Below are positions 18,560-26,221 of a stretch of DNA of 64,000 bases, in pieces. The notes under the pieces are model-generated. The model did not search any database and had not been told where the DNA came from. It saw nothing but the letters and a program-made list of their open reading frames with translations. Positions within the stretch are counted from its first letter, which is position 1. Each line of letters opens with the position of its first letter. Both the position numbers and the translations under genes were made by a program. Source of the stretch: Vibrio aquaticus (GTDB lineage: Bacteria; Pseudomonadota; Gammaproteobacteria; Enterobacterales; Vibrionaceae); contig NZ_RXZH01000002.1 in the NCBI RefSeq assembly GCF_003970385.1, positions 248,001 through 312,000 on the forward strand. The letters run 5' to 3'.

Positions 18560-19414
18560 TTAGAATTGAGACAGCTTATCGTAGCGAGAGTCTTTCAGAA
18601 CATCTTTTACACGCTTTAAGTTTTCTCTAAAGCCTGTGCCGCGGCGAAGTGTAAAGCCGGTCGCTAATACATCAATGACTGTCATTTGAACCACGCGGCT
18701 TGCCATTGGCATGTAAACGTCAGTGTCTTCAGGTACATCTAAAGAAATAGACAGAGAACTTGCTTTGTCGAGTGGTGAGTCTTTAGCCGTAATTGCAATA
18801 ACCGTTGCGCCATTCTCACGAGCAAGGTTTGCGATCTCTACTTGGCTCTTTGTACGACCCGTGTGTGAGATAAGCACGATCACATCATTGTCTGTACAGT
18901 TAATACAGCTCATACGCTGCATGACTACATCTTCAAAGCAGGTAATTGGGATGTTAAAGCGAATAAATTTGTTTTGAGCGTCTTTGGCAACTGCAGAAGA
19001 TGCCCCCAAGCCAAAGAAAGAGATGCGCTTTGCTTGAGTAAGCAGGTCAACAGCACGGTTAACTTGCATTGCGTCTAAGCTATTTTTAGCGACATCAAGA
19101 CACGCCATAGTCGATTCGAAAATCTTATGCGTGTACGCATCTGGGCCATCGTCTTCTTCGACGTTACGGTTCACATAAGGTGTACCATTGGCGAGGCTTT
19201 GAGCTAAGTGAAGTTTAAAGTCAGGAAAGCCCTTGGTATCAAGGCGGCGGCAAAAACGGTTAACAGTTGGCTCACTTACATCGGCCATTTTAGCCAGTGT
19301 AGCAATACTAGAATGGATAGCCGTTTGAGGAGACGCCATGATGACTTCTGCAACTTTACGCTCAGACTTGCTAAAGTTTTCTAGGTTTTTTTGAATTTTT
19401 TCTAATGTGTTCAT
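18560..19414 (-). CDS. hexR: Transcriptional regulator HexR
   Basis: A 284-residue RpiR-family regulator of central carbon metabolism (Entner-Doudoroff, glycolysis and gluconeogenesis genes) that senses 2-keto-3-deoxy-6-phosphogluconate. The N-terminal HTH_6 region (SERKVAEVIMASPQTAIHSSIATLAKMADVSEPTVNRFCRR) and C-terminal SIS sugar-phosphate domain (ISFFGLGASSAVAKDAQ, VIVLISHTGRT) match HexR almost word for word. A GTG at 19423 is also in frame; the ATG at 19414 gives the family N-terminus. A structured inverted repeat lies 29-96 bases upstream of the start. Confidence 0.93.
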   Translation of the reverse strand: MNTLEKIQKNLENFSKSERKVAEVIMASPQTAIHSSIATLAKMADVSEPTVNRFCRRLDTKGFPDFKLHLAQSLANGTPYVNRNVEEDDGPDAYTHKIFESTMACLDVAKNSLDAMQVNRAVDLLTQAKRISFFGLGASSAVAKDAQNKFIRFNIPITCFEDVVMQRMSCINCTDNDVIVLISHTGRTKSQVEIANLARENGATVIAITAKDSPLDKASSLSISLDVPEDTDVYMPMASRVVQMTVIDVLATGFTLRRGTGFRENLKRVKDVLKDSRYDKLSQF

Positions 19415-19442
19415 AGTGTTCACGAGGGTATAGAGAACAACT

Positions 19443-19510
19443 CACTGGAAATACCCGATAGTAATGATAGGAAACAACCTGTTCCCAAATAGGGTAAATA
19501 CCTTCCAGTG
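19443..19510 (-). other. Structured inverted repeat in the hexR leader
   Basis: CACTGGAA (19443-19450) pairs with TTCCAGTG (19503-19510), and TACCC (19452-19456) pairs with GGGTA (19492-19496). Inside, GGAAACA and TGTTCC can form a third hairpin with one bulged A. The element ends about 28 bases before the hexR start on the minus strand. I do not recognise it as a known RNA family. It could be a leader RNA, a DNA operator pair, or a small transcript of its own. Confidence 0.45.
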
Positions 19511-19707
19511 CCATGAAGCCAGTATAAACCTAAGCAAAAGGTTTACGGCAACTTTTCTACTAGGGAATTAGCTAATATATGACAAGCCTCAAACTAAATT
19601 TTGTCTAAACTACAGAATTAGACTGAGCTTCGCTAAAATTTTGAACGTTGGGCTTGTCGTTGATAGAGAAATTACATTTTTCTAGAAAGAAAATTTCAGT
19701 TTTCTTC

Positions 19708-21354
19708 CTATGAATGACGAATCTGCTCTGCCAGCTTTTCAATCTTCGCCATTAACTTTGGTGCTTGTTTGGCTATTTCTCGTTGCTCTTTTAATACCGA
19801 GCCAAGAATGTCACAGCTGGTTAATGGATTCGCCAATACCACTCTGAAGACAATCGTGTTCAGGTGATGCAGACGCTCAGGGTTAAGTCGCGTTCGAGAA
19901 ACAAAAGACTTGCCGGTTTCACGTTGACGTTTTTGGATAAACATCGTCAGTTCATTGAGTAATTCATTTAGCTTCTCAGTTTGACTTTCCGTCGCTTGAG
20001 TGAACGCTTCTTGAATTGATTGCGGTACGTAGCGGTACGTGAGTAGGCAAAGTTCAGGTTCGGACACTAACTCAAAGTCGGCTTGCTGTTCAATATGGTT
20101 CGCAAAGAACTTAGCTTTCTCGATGCTTTGGTCGATCAGAAGCTCGTAGCCAGGGCGACTGATGATGTGCATTGCCGCATAGACTAGCATCGCCATACCT
20201 GAACGAGAGCCTTCTAACGTGTGGCTACCCAAGTCTTTCGACCCTTTACGCAAGATGTATTGCGCATGATGCTCGATAGATTTCATCGCATCTGGCTGTT
20301 TAAACAGAACCATACCAGCGCCCATAGGGATGTAGAGCTGTTTATGCGCATCAATCGTGACTGAGTCAGCGAGTTCAACACCATCAAGGAGGTGACGATA
20401 GTTATTCGACATCAATGTTGCACCGCCCCAAGCAGCATCGACGTGGAAATGACACTCTTCTTCCTGACAAATTTGGGCAATTTGAGTCAGTGGGTCAATG
20501 CTACCTGTTTCGGTGGTACCTGCTACGCCGATAACGGCAAAGGGTTTAATGCGCTGCGCTTTTAGCTCGACGATTTTCTCTTGCAGTGCTTGAGGGCAAA
20601 TGCGGTTGTTGTTATCGGTTTTTACGGCCACCAGTCCTTCTTGACCAATGCCAAGAACGTCAGCGGCTTTTTTGAGCGAGTAGTGACCCCGTTCAGAAAC
20701 TAATACGGCTAAACCTTCATAGCCATAGTGTTTCATCGCTTTGAACAGACCTTCTTTCTCAACCCCTTTAAAATCACCTTGAGCGCGCAATGCATTGTTG
20801 CGAGCGACCCACAGTGCCGTGATGTTGGCGATGGTCCCGCCAGAGCAAAACGCACCAAGAGAGTGGTTGGCACTGTGCATCCATTGACCGTAAAACGAAT
20901 CGTCCTGAGAGTAAATAAGGCGATGAAGCATGCCAAGAACTTGACGTTCCAAAGGGGTAAACGCTTTCGAGGTTTCGATCTTTACCAAGTTTTGGTTCAG
21001 GGCGATCATGATCTTTGACAGCGGCATCAAAAAGTAAGGGAGAGCCGAGGTCATGTGGCCAATAAAGCTTGGCGCAGAGGTATGAACGGAGTGGGAAACC
21101 AGTGTATCGAGCAGGTGCTGAGTATGATCAGAAACAAATTCTGGTTGTTCAGGGATCGATGCGTTAGAGAAGTCTTTTTCAATCTCTCGCAGCGGCTTTT
21201 CTTCCGCAACAATATGTTCTTTTAGGAACTTATTCAGGTTACGTGAAAGCTCTTCATCGATTTTGGTTAGCGTTGAGTCTGGCCCTTCAGGAATTGTGAA
21301 AATTCGAAGTAAACTTTCGAAGCTCACATCAGCCGTTTTCTGTTCCGATTTCAT
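19708..21354 (-). CDS. panP: PLP-dependent aspartate 1-decarboxylase PanP
   Basis: A 548-residue group II PLP decarboxylase. The PLP lysine lies in TIDAHKQLYIPMG, and the HVDAAWGGA and GTTETGSIDPL motifs are typical of glutamate decarboxylase-like enzymes. Overall sequence and length match PanP, which in Vibrio and relatives makes beta-alanine from aspartate for pantothenate synthesis in place of PanD. The assignment over a generic glutamate decarboxylase rests on my memory of the family's N-terminus and length. The gene stands alone with a leader of about 140 bases. Confidence 0.85.
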   Translation of the reverse strand: MKSEQKTADVSFESLLRIFTIPEGPDSTLTKIDEELSRNLNKFLKEHIVAEEKPLREIEKDFSNASIPEQPEFVSDHTQHLLDTLVSHSVHTSAPSFIGHMTSALPYFLMPLSKIMIALNQNLVKIETSKAFTPLERQVLGMLHRLIYSQDDSFYGQWMHSANHSLGAFCSGGTIANITALWVARNNALRAQGDFKGVEKEGLFKAMKHYGYEGLAVLVSERGHYSLKKAADVLGIGQEGLVAVKTDNNNRICPQALQEKIVELKAQRIKPFAVIGVAGTTETGSIDPLTQIAQICQEEECHFHVDAAWGGATLMSNNYRHLLDGVELADSVTIDAHKQLYIPMGAGMVLFKQPDAMKSIEHHAQYILRKGSKDLGSHTLEGSRSGMAMLVYAAMHIISRPGYELLIDQSIEKAKFFANHIEQQADFELVSEPELCLLTYRYVPQSIQEAFTQATESQTEKLNELLNELTMFIQKRQRETGKSFVSRTRLNPERLHHLNTIVFRVVLANPLTSCDILGSVLKEQREIAKQAPKLMAKIEKLAEQIRHS

Positions 21355-21496
21355 ACAGCTACATTGCTCTAATCTTTTTTATTGCAGCGCGACAATCTAA
21401 ACGAAAACGGGACCAAAGTCCCGTCTTAATTAACGAATCTTAGATTTAGTAATACGAGAGTCGCAGAATGACAGAGTAACCCTATGAGCTATAGGT

Positions 21497-22009
21497 TTAC
21501 TGACAATTGATTGCTTCAAGTTGTTTAATTGAGGCGTTGTAACGCTTCAGTGCAGAATCAATTTTCGTTGGGTGGCTGAGTAGGTCAGCGAACGCTGAAC
21601 GAAGCTCGTAATTCTTCTCATGCGGCTTTGATTGACGATCATCAAACGTTACTTTCGCAAGTTGGCCAAGTTCGTCACCACGCGTTGACAAGGTTTTAAT
21701 GTCTTTTTGTTCTAGCTGCAACCAAGCTTCAACAGGTTGTGCAGTGGCCACTTTGGTTTGGTCTTCAACAAGGTAGTAATGCACAGCTGCACGGTTAAGT
21801 TCAAAGTGGTGTTTACGACCTTCAAGGAACCACTCGCTCACTTCTTTTAAATCTGGGTATTGCTCAGATGTCAGCTGGGCAAGATCTTCATACCAATGCA
21901 GAGAGGCATCAATGTAAGCATCGTACTTTTTAGAAAGACAAGCGTTATCAGCGGCTGCGGCGAAAGTAGACGTCGTACTTAGTAGCAGAGCTGCAATCAT
22001 GCGTTTCAT
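21497..22009 (-). CDS. Small exported protein of unknown function
   Basis: A 170-residue predicted periplasmic protein: signal peptide (MKRMIAALLLSTTSTFAAAA) followed by a helical, charged mature chain with two cysteines, one near each end (DNACLSK and EAINCQ). The open frame extends upstream to 22285, but that part overlaps lysO and has no signal peptide; the ATG at 22009 has AAGGAAT at the right distance. I do not recognise the family. It follows lysO on the same strand after about 110 bases. A role cannot be proposed from sequence. Confidence 0.75.
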   Translation of the reverse strand: MKRMIAALLLSTTSTFAAAADNACLSKKYDAYIDASLHWYEDLAQLTSEQYPDLKEVSEWFLEGRKHHFELNRAAVHYYLVEDQTKVATAQPVEAWLQLEQKDIKTLSTRGDELGQLAKVTFDDRQSKPHEKNYELRSAFADLLSHPTKIDSALKRYNASIKQLEAINCQ

Positions 22010-22119
22010 AGTGATTCCTTTTGAATGTGTCTTATTATAGTTGTCTAAATGAGTTGTCGTTAAACGTTCCGAACTATCGGCCGTAGATAATACTGAATTT
22101 GAAGTCGTTTTCCTGCGAT

Positions 22120-23025
22120 CTAGCCTGCAAGAGAGACAAAGAACAGCATCAATACGGGCACGAGAAGACTTAAGATAAAGCCACTCACAATCGCAATGGG
22201 TACACAACGTACGCCACCGGTTGTTTGAATAACTGGTAACGTAAAGTCCATTGCTGTCGCTCCGGCATAACCGATGGAAGTGCAAGGCTTAGTGCGGATA
22301 AATAGTGGGATTAGAATGAGCGCGATGAGTTCTCGTAGCAATTCGATCATAAATGATGCACCGCCGTAGACTGGACCAAACGCGTCACCCATTAATATCC
22401 CTGCTAGCGAATACCAACCAAAACCTGAGGCCATCGCTAAGCCTTGATAGACATTAATATCAAGAATCAGAGCAGAGATGACGCCACCGAGCATAGAGCT
22501 AATGATCACGAGCAAGGCGATGACCATGCCATGTTTGTTCAGCAGAATCTGACGAAGAGTTAAACCACTATTACGAAGTTGGATGCCAATAAAAAACAGT
22601 AGAAGGAATAAGATCCACTCGCTGGCAGTATCCACCCAACTAAGGTCGAAAGGAAGGGCCAGGCCAACTAATAGTCCACCACCAACCACCAAAATTAGCT
22701 TTGCTGACTCCATTGCCATAGAGGACAGAGGAAGCTTGGCATTATTGGTGTCAGTTTCGATAGGCAACAATTTATCGACGAGTGGGAGGGTGGCAAGGTT
22801 AGCTAAGCTTAACACCACAAAGAAGACGGCGGTTGTTTTCAAGATAAGCTGTATGTTTTGGCCCAAGTTATCAAGACCCGCCAAGCTCAATCCCATCAAC
22901 GCCAAAATGACGTAGATAAGGTTCGAGGTTGTGGTATTAATCGTATTAAGTGTTGATTTCTTGGAAATAGAAATAAGATACCCCACCACAAGTGGGGCAA
23001 AGATAAAGATCATCCCTGAGAACAT
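22120..23025 (-). CDS. lysO: Lysine exporter LysO family protein
   Basis: A 301-residue inner-membrane protein of the LysO (YbjE, DUF340) family, which exports L-lysine and thialysine. About eight to ten helices are visible. The glycine-rich SGFGWYSLAGILMGDAFGPVYGG block and the IELLRELIALILIP and TAMDFTLPVIQTTGG segments are the family's conserved core. It starts 21 bases after the HDOD gene, with ACAGGATG as ribosome site, so the two are probably co-transcribed. Lysine itself as substrate is by homology. Confidence 0.87.
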   Translation of the reverse strand: MFSGMIFIFAPLVVGYLISISKKSTLNTINTTTSNLIYVILALMGLSLAGLDNLGQNIQLILKTTAVFFVVLSLANLATLPLVDKLLPIETDTNNAKLPLSSMAMESAKLILVVGGGLLVGLALPFDLSWVDTASEWILFLLLFFIGIQLRNSGLTLRQILLNKHGMVIALLVIISSMLGGVISALILDINVYQGLAMASGFGWYSLAGILMGDAFGPVYGGASFMIELLRELIALILIPLFIRTKPCTSIGYAGATAMDFTLPVIQTTGGVRCVPIAIVSGFILSLLVPVLMLFFVSLAG

Positions 23026-23046
23026 ACTGCATCCTGTTATGAGTGG

Positions 23047-23967
23047 TTATAGGCCACTCGCACTAATAAGCTCGTCTATCTGTGTACTGAACTCACTATC
23101 ACTTAAATTACTGAGTTTGTACAGTATATCTGCTCCGGTGACATCAATTTCAACACTATGTTCATCTAGGCTTTCGTCTTGACGGCGGAACATTAGAATG
23201 TGATTGGCGATACGAGCCACATCTAAATAGCTAACGTCAGCACTACCTTTTGACAAAGATTGATTCGCGGAAACCTCAAGGAAATCGTTGTCAAACCCCC
23301 AAGTACTTAGCACCAATCGACTGGCGTTCGCACATTGGCGGTCAAAAATTTGAAATGCGATGGACTCATCAAGATAGTTACCTTGCTCTAGATAGTTGTG
23401 GTACTCCTCAACAATGCAGAACAAGCCGATATCTGCCAGAAGGCCACATAGAAGTGCTTTATCCGTTTCCAGATGACGATACTTTTCGCTTTGAGTTTCT
23501 TTAAACCCACGAGTAACGAGCACCATAGTTGCCGCCAACTCACGAGAATTCGCCGCACTTTGAACCAGGATACGGTTACAGGACTGACTTAGATTAACGG
23601 AGTGCTTCAGTTGTTCGATGGCTTGAGCCGTCACGATGTCACGCACTCGGAAGATACCTAAACGAGAGACGGCGGTAAGCAGATCCGTACATGTGATGTT
23701 GCGTCGGTTAAAAATAACCGAATTAGCAACGCGAATCACAATCGCCGCAAGACTTGGGTCTTCAATTAACAGATCCGCGATATCAGAAATGGTGGTGGTG
23801 TCTTCAGTACATTGCTGCTGAATCTTCAAGACAACATCGGGAATAGGAGGAAGGGATATCTTTCTTGATTTGATCGAATGTTCTATCAAGCTGAAAAACT
23901 CAGACTCGATGCCCTTAACCAGAAGGTCACCATTTTCTGGTAACCAGTAAAAAGATAGGTGGCTCAT
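23047..23967 (-). CDS. HDOD domain protein
   Basis: A 306-residue cytosolic protein whose core (about residues 40-240) is an HDOD domain: LPPIPDVVLKIQQ, LLIEDPSLAAIVIRVANSV and LLCGLLADIGLFCIVEEY are the family landmarks. HDOD resembles HD hydrolases but lacks the full metal-binding His-Asp set, and is thought to serve regulatory protein interactions, often near chemotaxis or c-di-GMP genes. It is divergent from the tfoY-like gene and precedes lysO closely. Specific partner unknown. Confidence 0.85.
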   Translation of the reverse strand: MSHLSFYWLPENGDLLVKGIESEFFSLIEHSIKSRKISLPPIPDVVLKIQQQCTEDTTTISDIADLLIEDPSLAAIVIRVANSVIFNRRNITCTDLLTAVSRLGIFRVRDIVTAQAIEQLKHSVNLSQSCNRILVQSAANSRELAATMVLVTRGFKETQSEKYRHLETDKALLCGLLADIGLFCIVEEYHNYLEQGNYLDESIAFQIFDRQCANASRLVLSTWGFDNDFLEVSANQSLSKGSADVSYLDVARIANHILMFRRQDESLDEHSVEIDVTGADILYKLSNLSDSEFSTQIDELISASGL

Positions 23968-24323
23968 ATACGCTTTCTAATTATGCTACTTTTTACAGTG
24001 TAACGTTTCTAGCCGTATATTAGCAATCAATGGAAATCATATTATTGATAATTTGCGTAGCGTTTTATGTCAGGATGTAACCGAGTAAGGAAATACCCAA
24101 AAGTCCATTGTTGTGACTTCGGTCAAGTTACGTTGATTATGAAATGCGATTCATGTGACATATGCACAGACTTATTTTGTTTCGTTAACTATGATTTACG
24201 GTACTTGTTACTACTTAAGTTAAAAAAATAAAATATTGGCTTAAGTGGGTTTTATTACTTTTTTCGCTTATAAATGCTGCTATCTGGTGATCATAACTAA
24301 TCGGGGTTAAAGATTAAGGATCA
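23968..24323. other. Long leader/intergenic region before the tfoY-like gene
   Basis: About 356 bases between the divergent HDOD and tfoY-like genes. It holds a foldable element at 24077-24131 (listed), an A/T-rich stretch and two copies of the palindrome ACTTAAGT or its core near 24213 and 24240. In V. cholerae the tfoY leader is known for a GEMM-I c-di-GMP riboswitch; the GEMM core (ACGCAAAGCC and the GGTACC-type receptor) is not visible here. Confidence 0.55.
24077..24131 (+). other. Foldable leader element upstream of tfoY-like gene
   Basis: GTAA (24077-24080) pairs with TTAC (24128-24131), CCGA (24081-24084) with TCGG (24119-24122), and AGTC (24102-24105) with GACT (24115-24118) around a nine-base loop; GG and CC around AAATA may form a small further arm. 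This is a possible multi-branched RNA, read by eye. It matches no riboswitch class I know. Confidence 0.35.
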
Positions 24324-24911
24324 ATGGATATGACAGAGCAAATTTTTATTCAATACGTAACGAAATTCGGTGACTTTCAAAAGCGTTCGATGTTTGGTGG
24401 TACGGGCCTTTTTAAAGACGAAGCAATGTTCGCGCTACTCAGTGCCGATCGAATCTTTATCCGTGGTGGGGACAGACTCGATGAACAATTGATTGAACTG
24501 AATTGTGAAAAATATCGCCACGTAAAGAAACAAACAACGGCTACGGTTAACTACTATGATATTACCGAGCTGTTTACTGAAAAACATGATCGCTTAGAAG
24601 AGCTGGTTGAGCAGTCTATTCAATTTTCAGTCTCTCAGCGTCAATACAAACGTTCATCAGCGAACCGCCGTTTAAGAGATCTTCCAAACATGCAGCTAAC
24701 GTTAGAGCGCATGGTGAAAAAAGCGGGTATCGAAGACGTAGACAGCTTCCTTGAAATGGGTGCACCAGCTGTGTTTTCTCGTGTAAGAGAAGCCTACGGC
24801 AGCGATGTGGATGTGAAGCTGTTATGGAAGTTTGCTGGCGCAATTGAAGGCATTCACTGGAAGCTGATCCAAGAGCCACGTAAGCGTCAACTGTTGGCTA
24901 ATTGTCACTGA
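24324..24911 (+). CDS. tfoY: TfoX/Sxy-family regulator, TfoY-like
   Basis: A 195-residue regulator with the TfoX N-terminal domain (KRSMFGGTGLFKDEAMFALLS, residues about 16-36) and C-terminal domain (RRLRDLPNMQLTLERMVKKAGIEDVDSFLEMGA). The sequence fits TfoY better than TfoX of V. cholerae as I remember them (KRSSANRR linker, LLWKFAGAIEGIHWKLI end). TfoY stimulates type VI secretion and motility at low c-di-GMP; TfoX drives chitin-induced competence. A TAAGGA ribosome site precedes the ATG. The choice of TfoY over TfoX is an inference, family membership is not. Confidence 0.75.
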   Translation: MDMTEQIFIQYVTKFGDFQKRSMFGGTGLFKDEAMFALLSADRIFIRGGDRLDEQLIELNCEKYRHVKKQTTATVNYYDITELFTEKHDRLEELVEQSIQFSVSQRQYKRSSANRRLRDLPNMQLTLERMVKKAGIEDVDSFLEMGAPAVFSRVREAYGSDVDVKLLWKFAGAIEGIHWKLIQEPRKRQLLANCH

Positions 24912-24952
24912 TCGAAAAAGTAAACGAAATGCTCATTGCAAACGGAATTGCA

Positions 24953-24986
24953 TAAAAAAACCGAGGCCTGAAACCTCGGTTTTTTA
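24953..24986. terminator. Bidirectional terminator
   Basis: AAAAAAACCGAGG and CCTCGGTTTTTT form a strong stem around a seven-base loop, between the convergent tfoY-like and beta-barrel genes. Confidence 0.92.
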
Positions 24987-25009
24987 GTGTCTGCGACTCT
25001 CGCTAGCAA

Positions 25010-25558
25010 TTAGAACTTAAAGCGAGTTGTGAACATAAGCTGATCACCGTAGAAATCGTTGATGCGAATTTCACCACCGATTGAGAATAGCTCTGTTGAG
25101 TGGAAGCGTGCATACGCAGAACCAATCCAGTCATCTTCATTATCAATTGAGACGTAACCGCCTTTACCACCAACTTCAAGCTGTGGACCTAACCATTGGC
25201 GAACGCCCAAGTTCAGTTCCATACCTGTGTCCGTGCCTTTCGCCCCACCATCATCGACTAAGCGAAGTAGCATTTCACCGGTGAAGTCAGCCCAGTTATT
25301 GATAGGAGCATGGAAGCCGAAACCTGCTGCAGCATCGTAATCGCCTTCGAATTCAGAATCGATACGACCAATAACGTGCGCGTTAGGGTGGATTGATTTG
25401 CTCATTGCGGCACCAAAAGTAACCGGGCTTGCGCCGATACGAGCTTCTAGGTAGTCATAACTGAAGTTGCTCATTACCGCCGGGCTGTTAGGGTCGGTTT
25501 GAGCAAAAGATTGACCAGATGCAAGCACTAATGCTGCAGCTAAGATTGTTTTACGCAT
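25010..25558 (-). CDS. Small outer-membrane beta-barrel protein
   Basis: A 182-residue exported protein with signal peptide (MRKTILAAALVLASGQSFA) and about eight predicted amphipathic strands, ending TTRFKF with the final Phe used for BAM recognition. It resembles small OmpX/OmpA-like eight-stranded barrels in size, but I do not recognise a specific family. It stands alone, convergent with the tfoY-like gene. Confidence 0.7.
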   Translation of the reverse strand: MRKTILAAALVLASGQSFAQTDPNSPAVMSNFSYDYLEARIGASPVTFGAAMSKSIHPNAHVIGRIDSEFEGDYDAAAGFGFHAPINNWADFTGEMLLRLVDDGGAKGTDTGMELNLGVRQWLGPQLEVGGKGGYVSIDNEDDWIGSAYARFHSTELFSIGGEIRINDFYGDQLMFTTRFKF

Positions 25559-25723
25559 ATTGACGATAAACCTATGTCTTGTAAATTTCCTTGGTCTTAA
25601 GCGACGTGCGCCATGACGTTTAAGACGACATGATAATGCATCATAGCGGTAGCCACTATAGAAATGTCATTGTTTTGTCGTTATTTAATAATTAATGCAA
25701 CTCGTGTGCCAAGGGCTGTGTAA

Positions 25724-26221
25724 TTATTCGCCATAGCTGAGCCGATTTTGTGCGACAGCCTCGAAAATTTTCTCTGTATCAAGAATAGACGCCCAAGGCA
25801 TGAGATCTTTCTCATTTTTTAGTACATATTGGGTCAGCTGCTGTTTCACTGCTGCGCGCAGTTCGTCCCCTTGCCATGGTTTGGAGATATAAAAGTCCAA
25901 ACTGGAGTGGTTGACCGCCTCCACGGTATCTTCGAGCCCCGCTTGCCCTGTCAGAAGTAGCTTCCTTGTTGCCTGAGTTGATGTTTGTTGATTGAGATCG
26001 ATAAGAAACTGAATGCCAGTGGTCTCTGGCATAATGTGGTCGCAAACAATAAGCGCCAATTTTACGTCTTGTTGTTCAAATTCATCAATCAGATGTTTTG
26101 CTTCTTGCACTGATTCCGCAGCTTCAAGCAAGAAGTGCTCCTCAAAACAGTCAAGATCTTGAATGACACTGTCGAGTACTTCACGTTCGTCATCGACGCA
26201 TAAAATGAGGTATTTGTTCAT
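25724..26221 (-). CDS. Response regulator with receiver domain and short C-terminal tail
   Basis: A 165-residue protein: receiver domain at residues 1-125 with acidic pair D10-D11, phospho-acceptor D61 (LIVCDHIMPETTG), Thr in LLLTGQ and Lys in ISKPW. It then has a tail of about 35 residues (NEKDLMPWASILDTEKIFEAV) without a DNA-binding domain. The start overlaps the stop of the upstream sensor kinase by four bases, so the two are translationally coupled. The kinase's own receiver-like N-terminus shows the same tail motif (HDQDNLLSYSHILDQHRLL), which suggests the two receivers are duplicates. The output is unknown. Confidence 0.88.
   Translation of the reverse strand: MNKYLILCVDDEREVLDSVIQDLDCFEEHFLLEAAESVQEAKHLIDEFEQQDVKLALIVCDHIMPETTGIQFLIDLNQQTSTQATRKLLLTGQAGLEDTVEAVNHSSLDFYISKPWQGDELRAAVKQQLTQYVLKNEKDLMPWASILDTEKIFEAVAQNRLSYGE

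Noticed and set aside
21497-22285. Long form of the exported protein (262 residues)
   Set aside because: The extra N-terminal part overlaps lysO, lacks a signal peptide and looks like out-of-frame coding sequence. The ATG at 22009 has a good ribosome site and signal peptide.
24153-24167. CRP site TGTGACATATGCACA before the tfoY-like gene
   Set aside because: The arms resemble TGTGA and CACA, but the spacing is one base short of the CRP consensus.
23968-24323. GEMM-I c-di-GMP riboswitch before the tfoY-like gene
   Set aside because: Expected from V. cholerae, but the conserved core bases are not found on reading the region.
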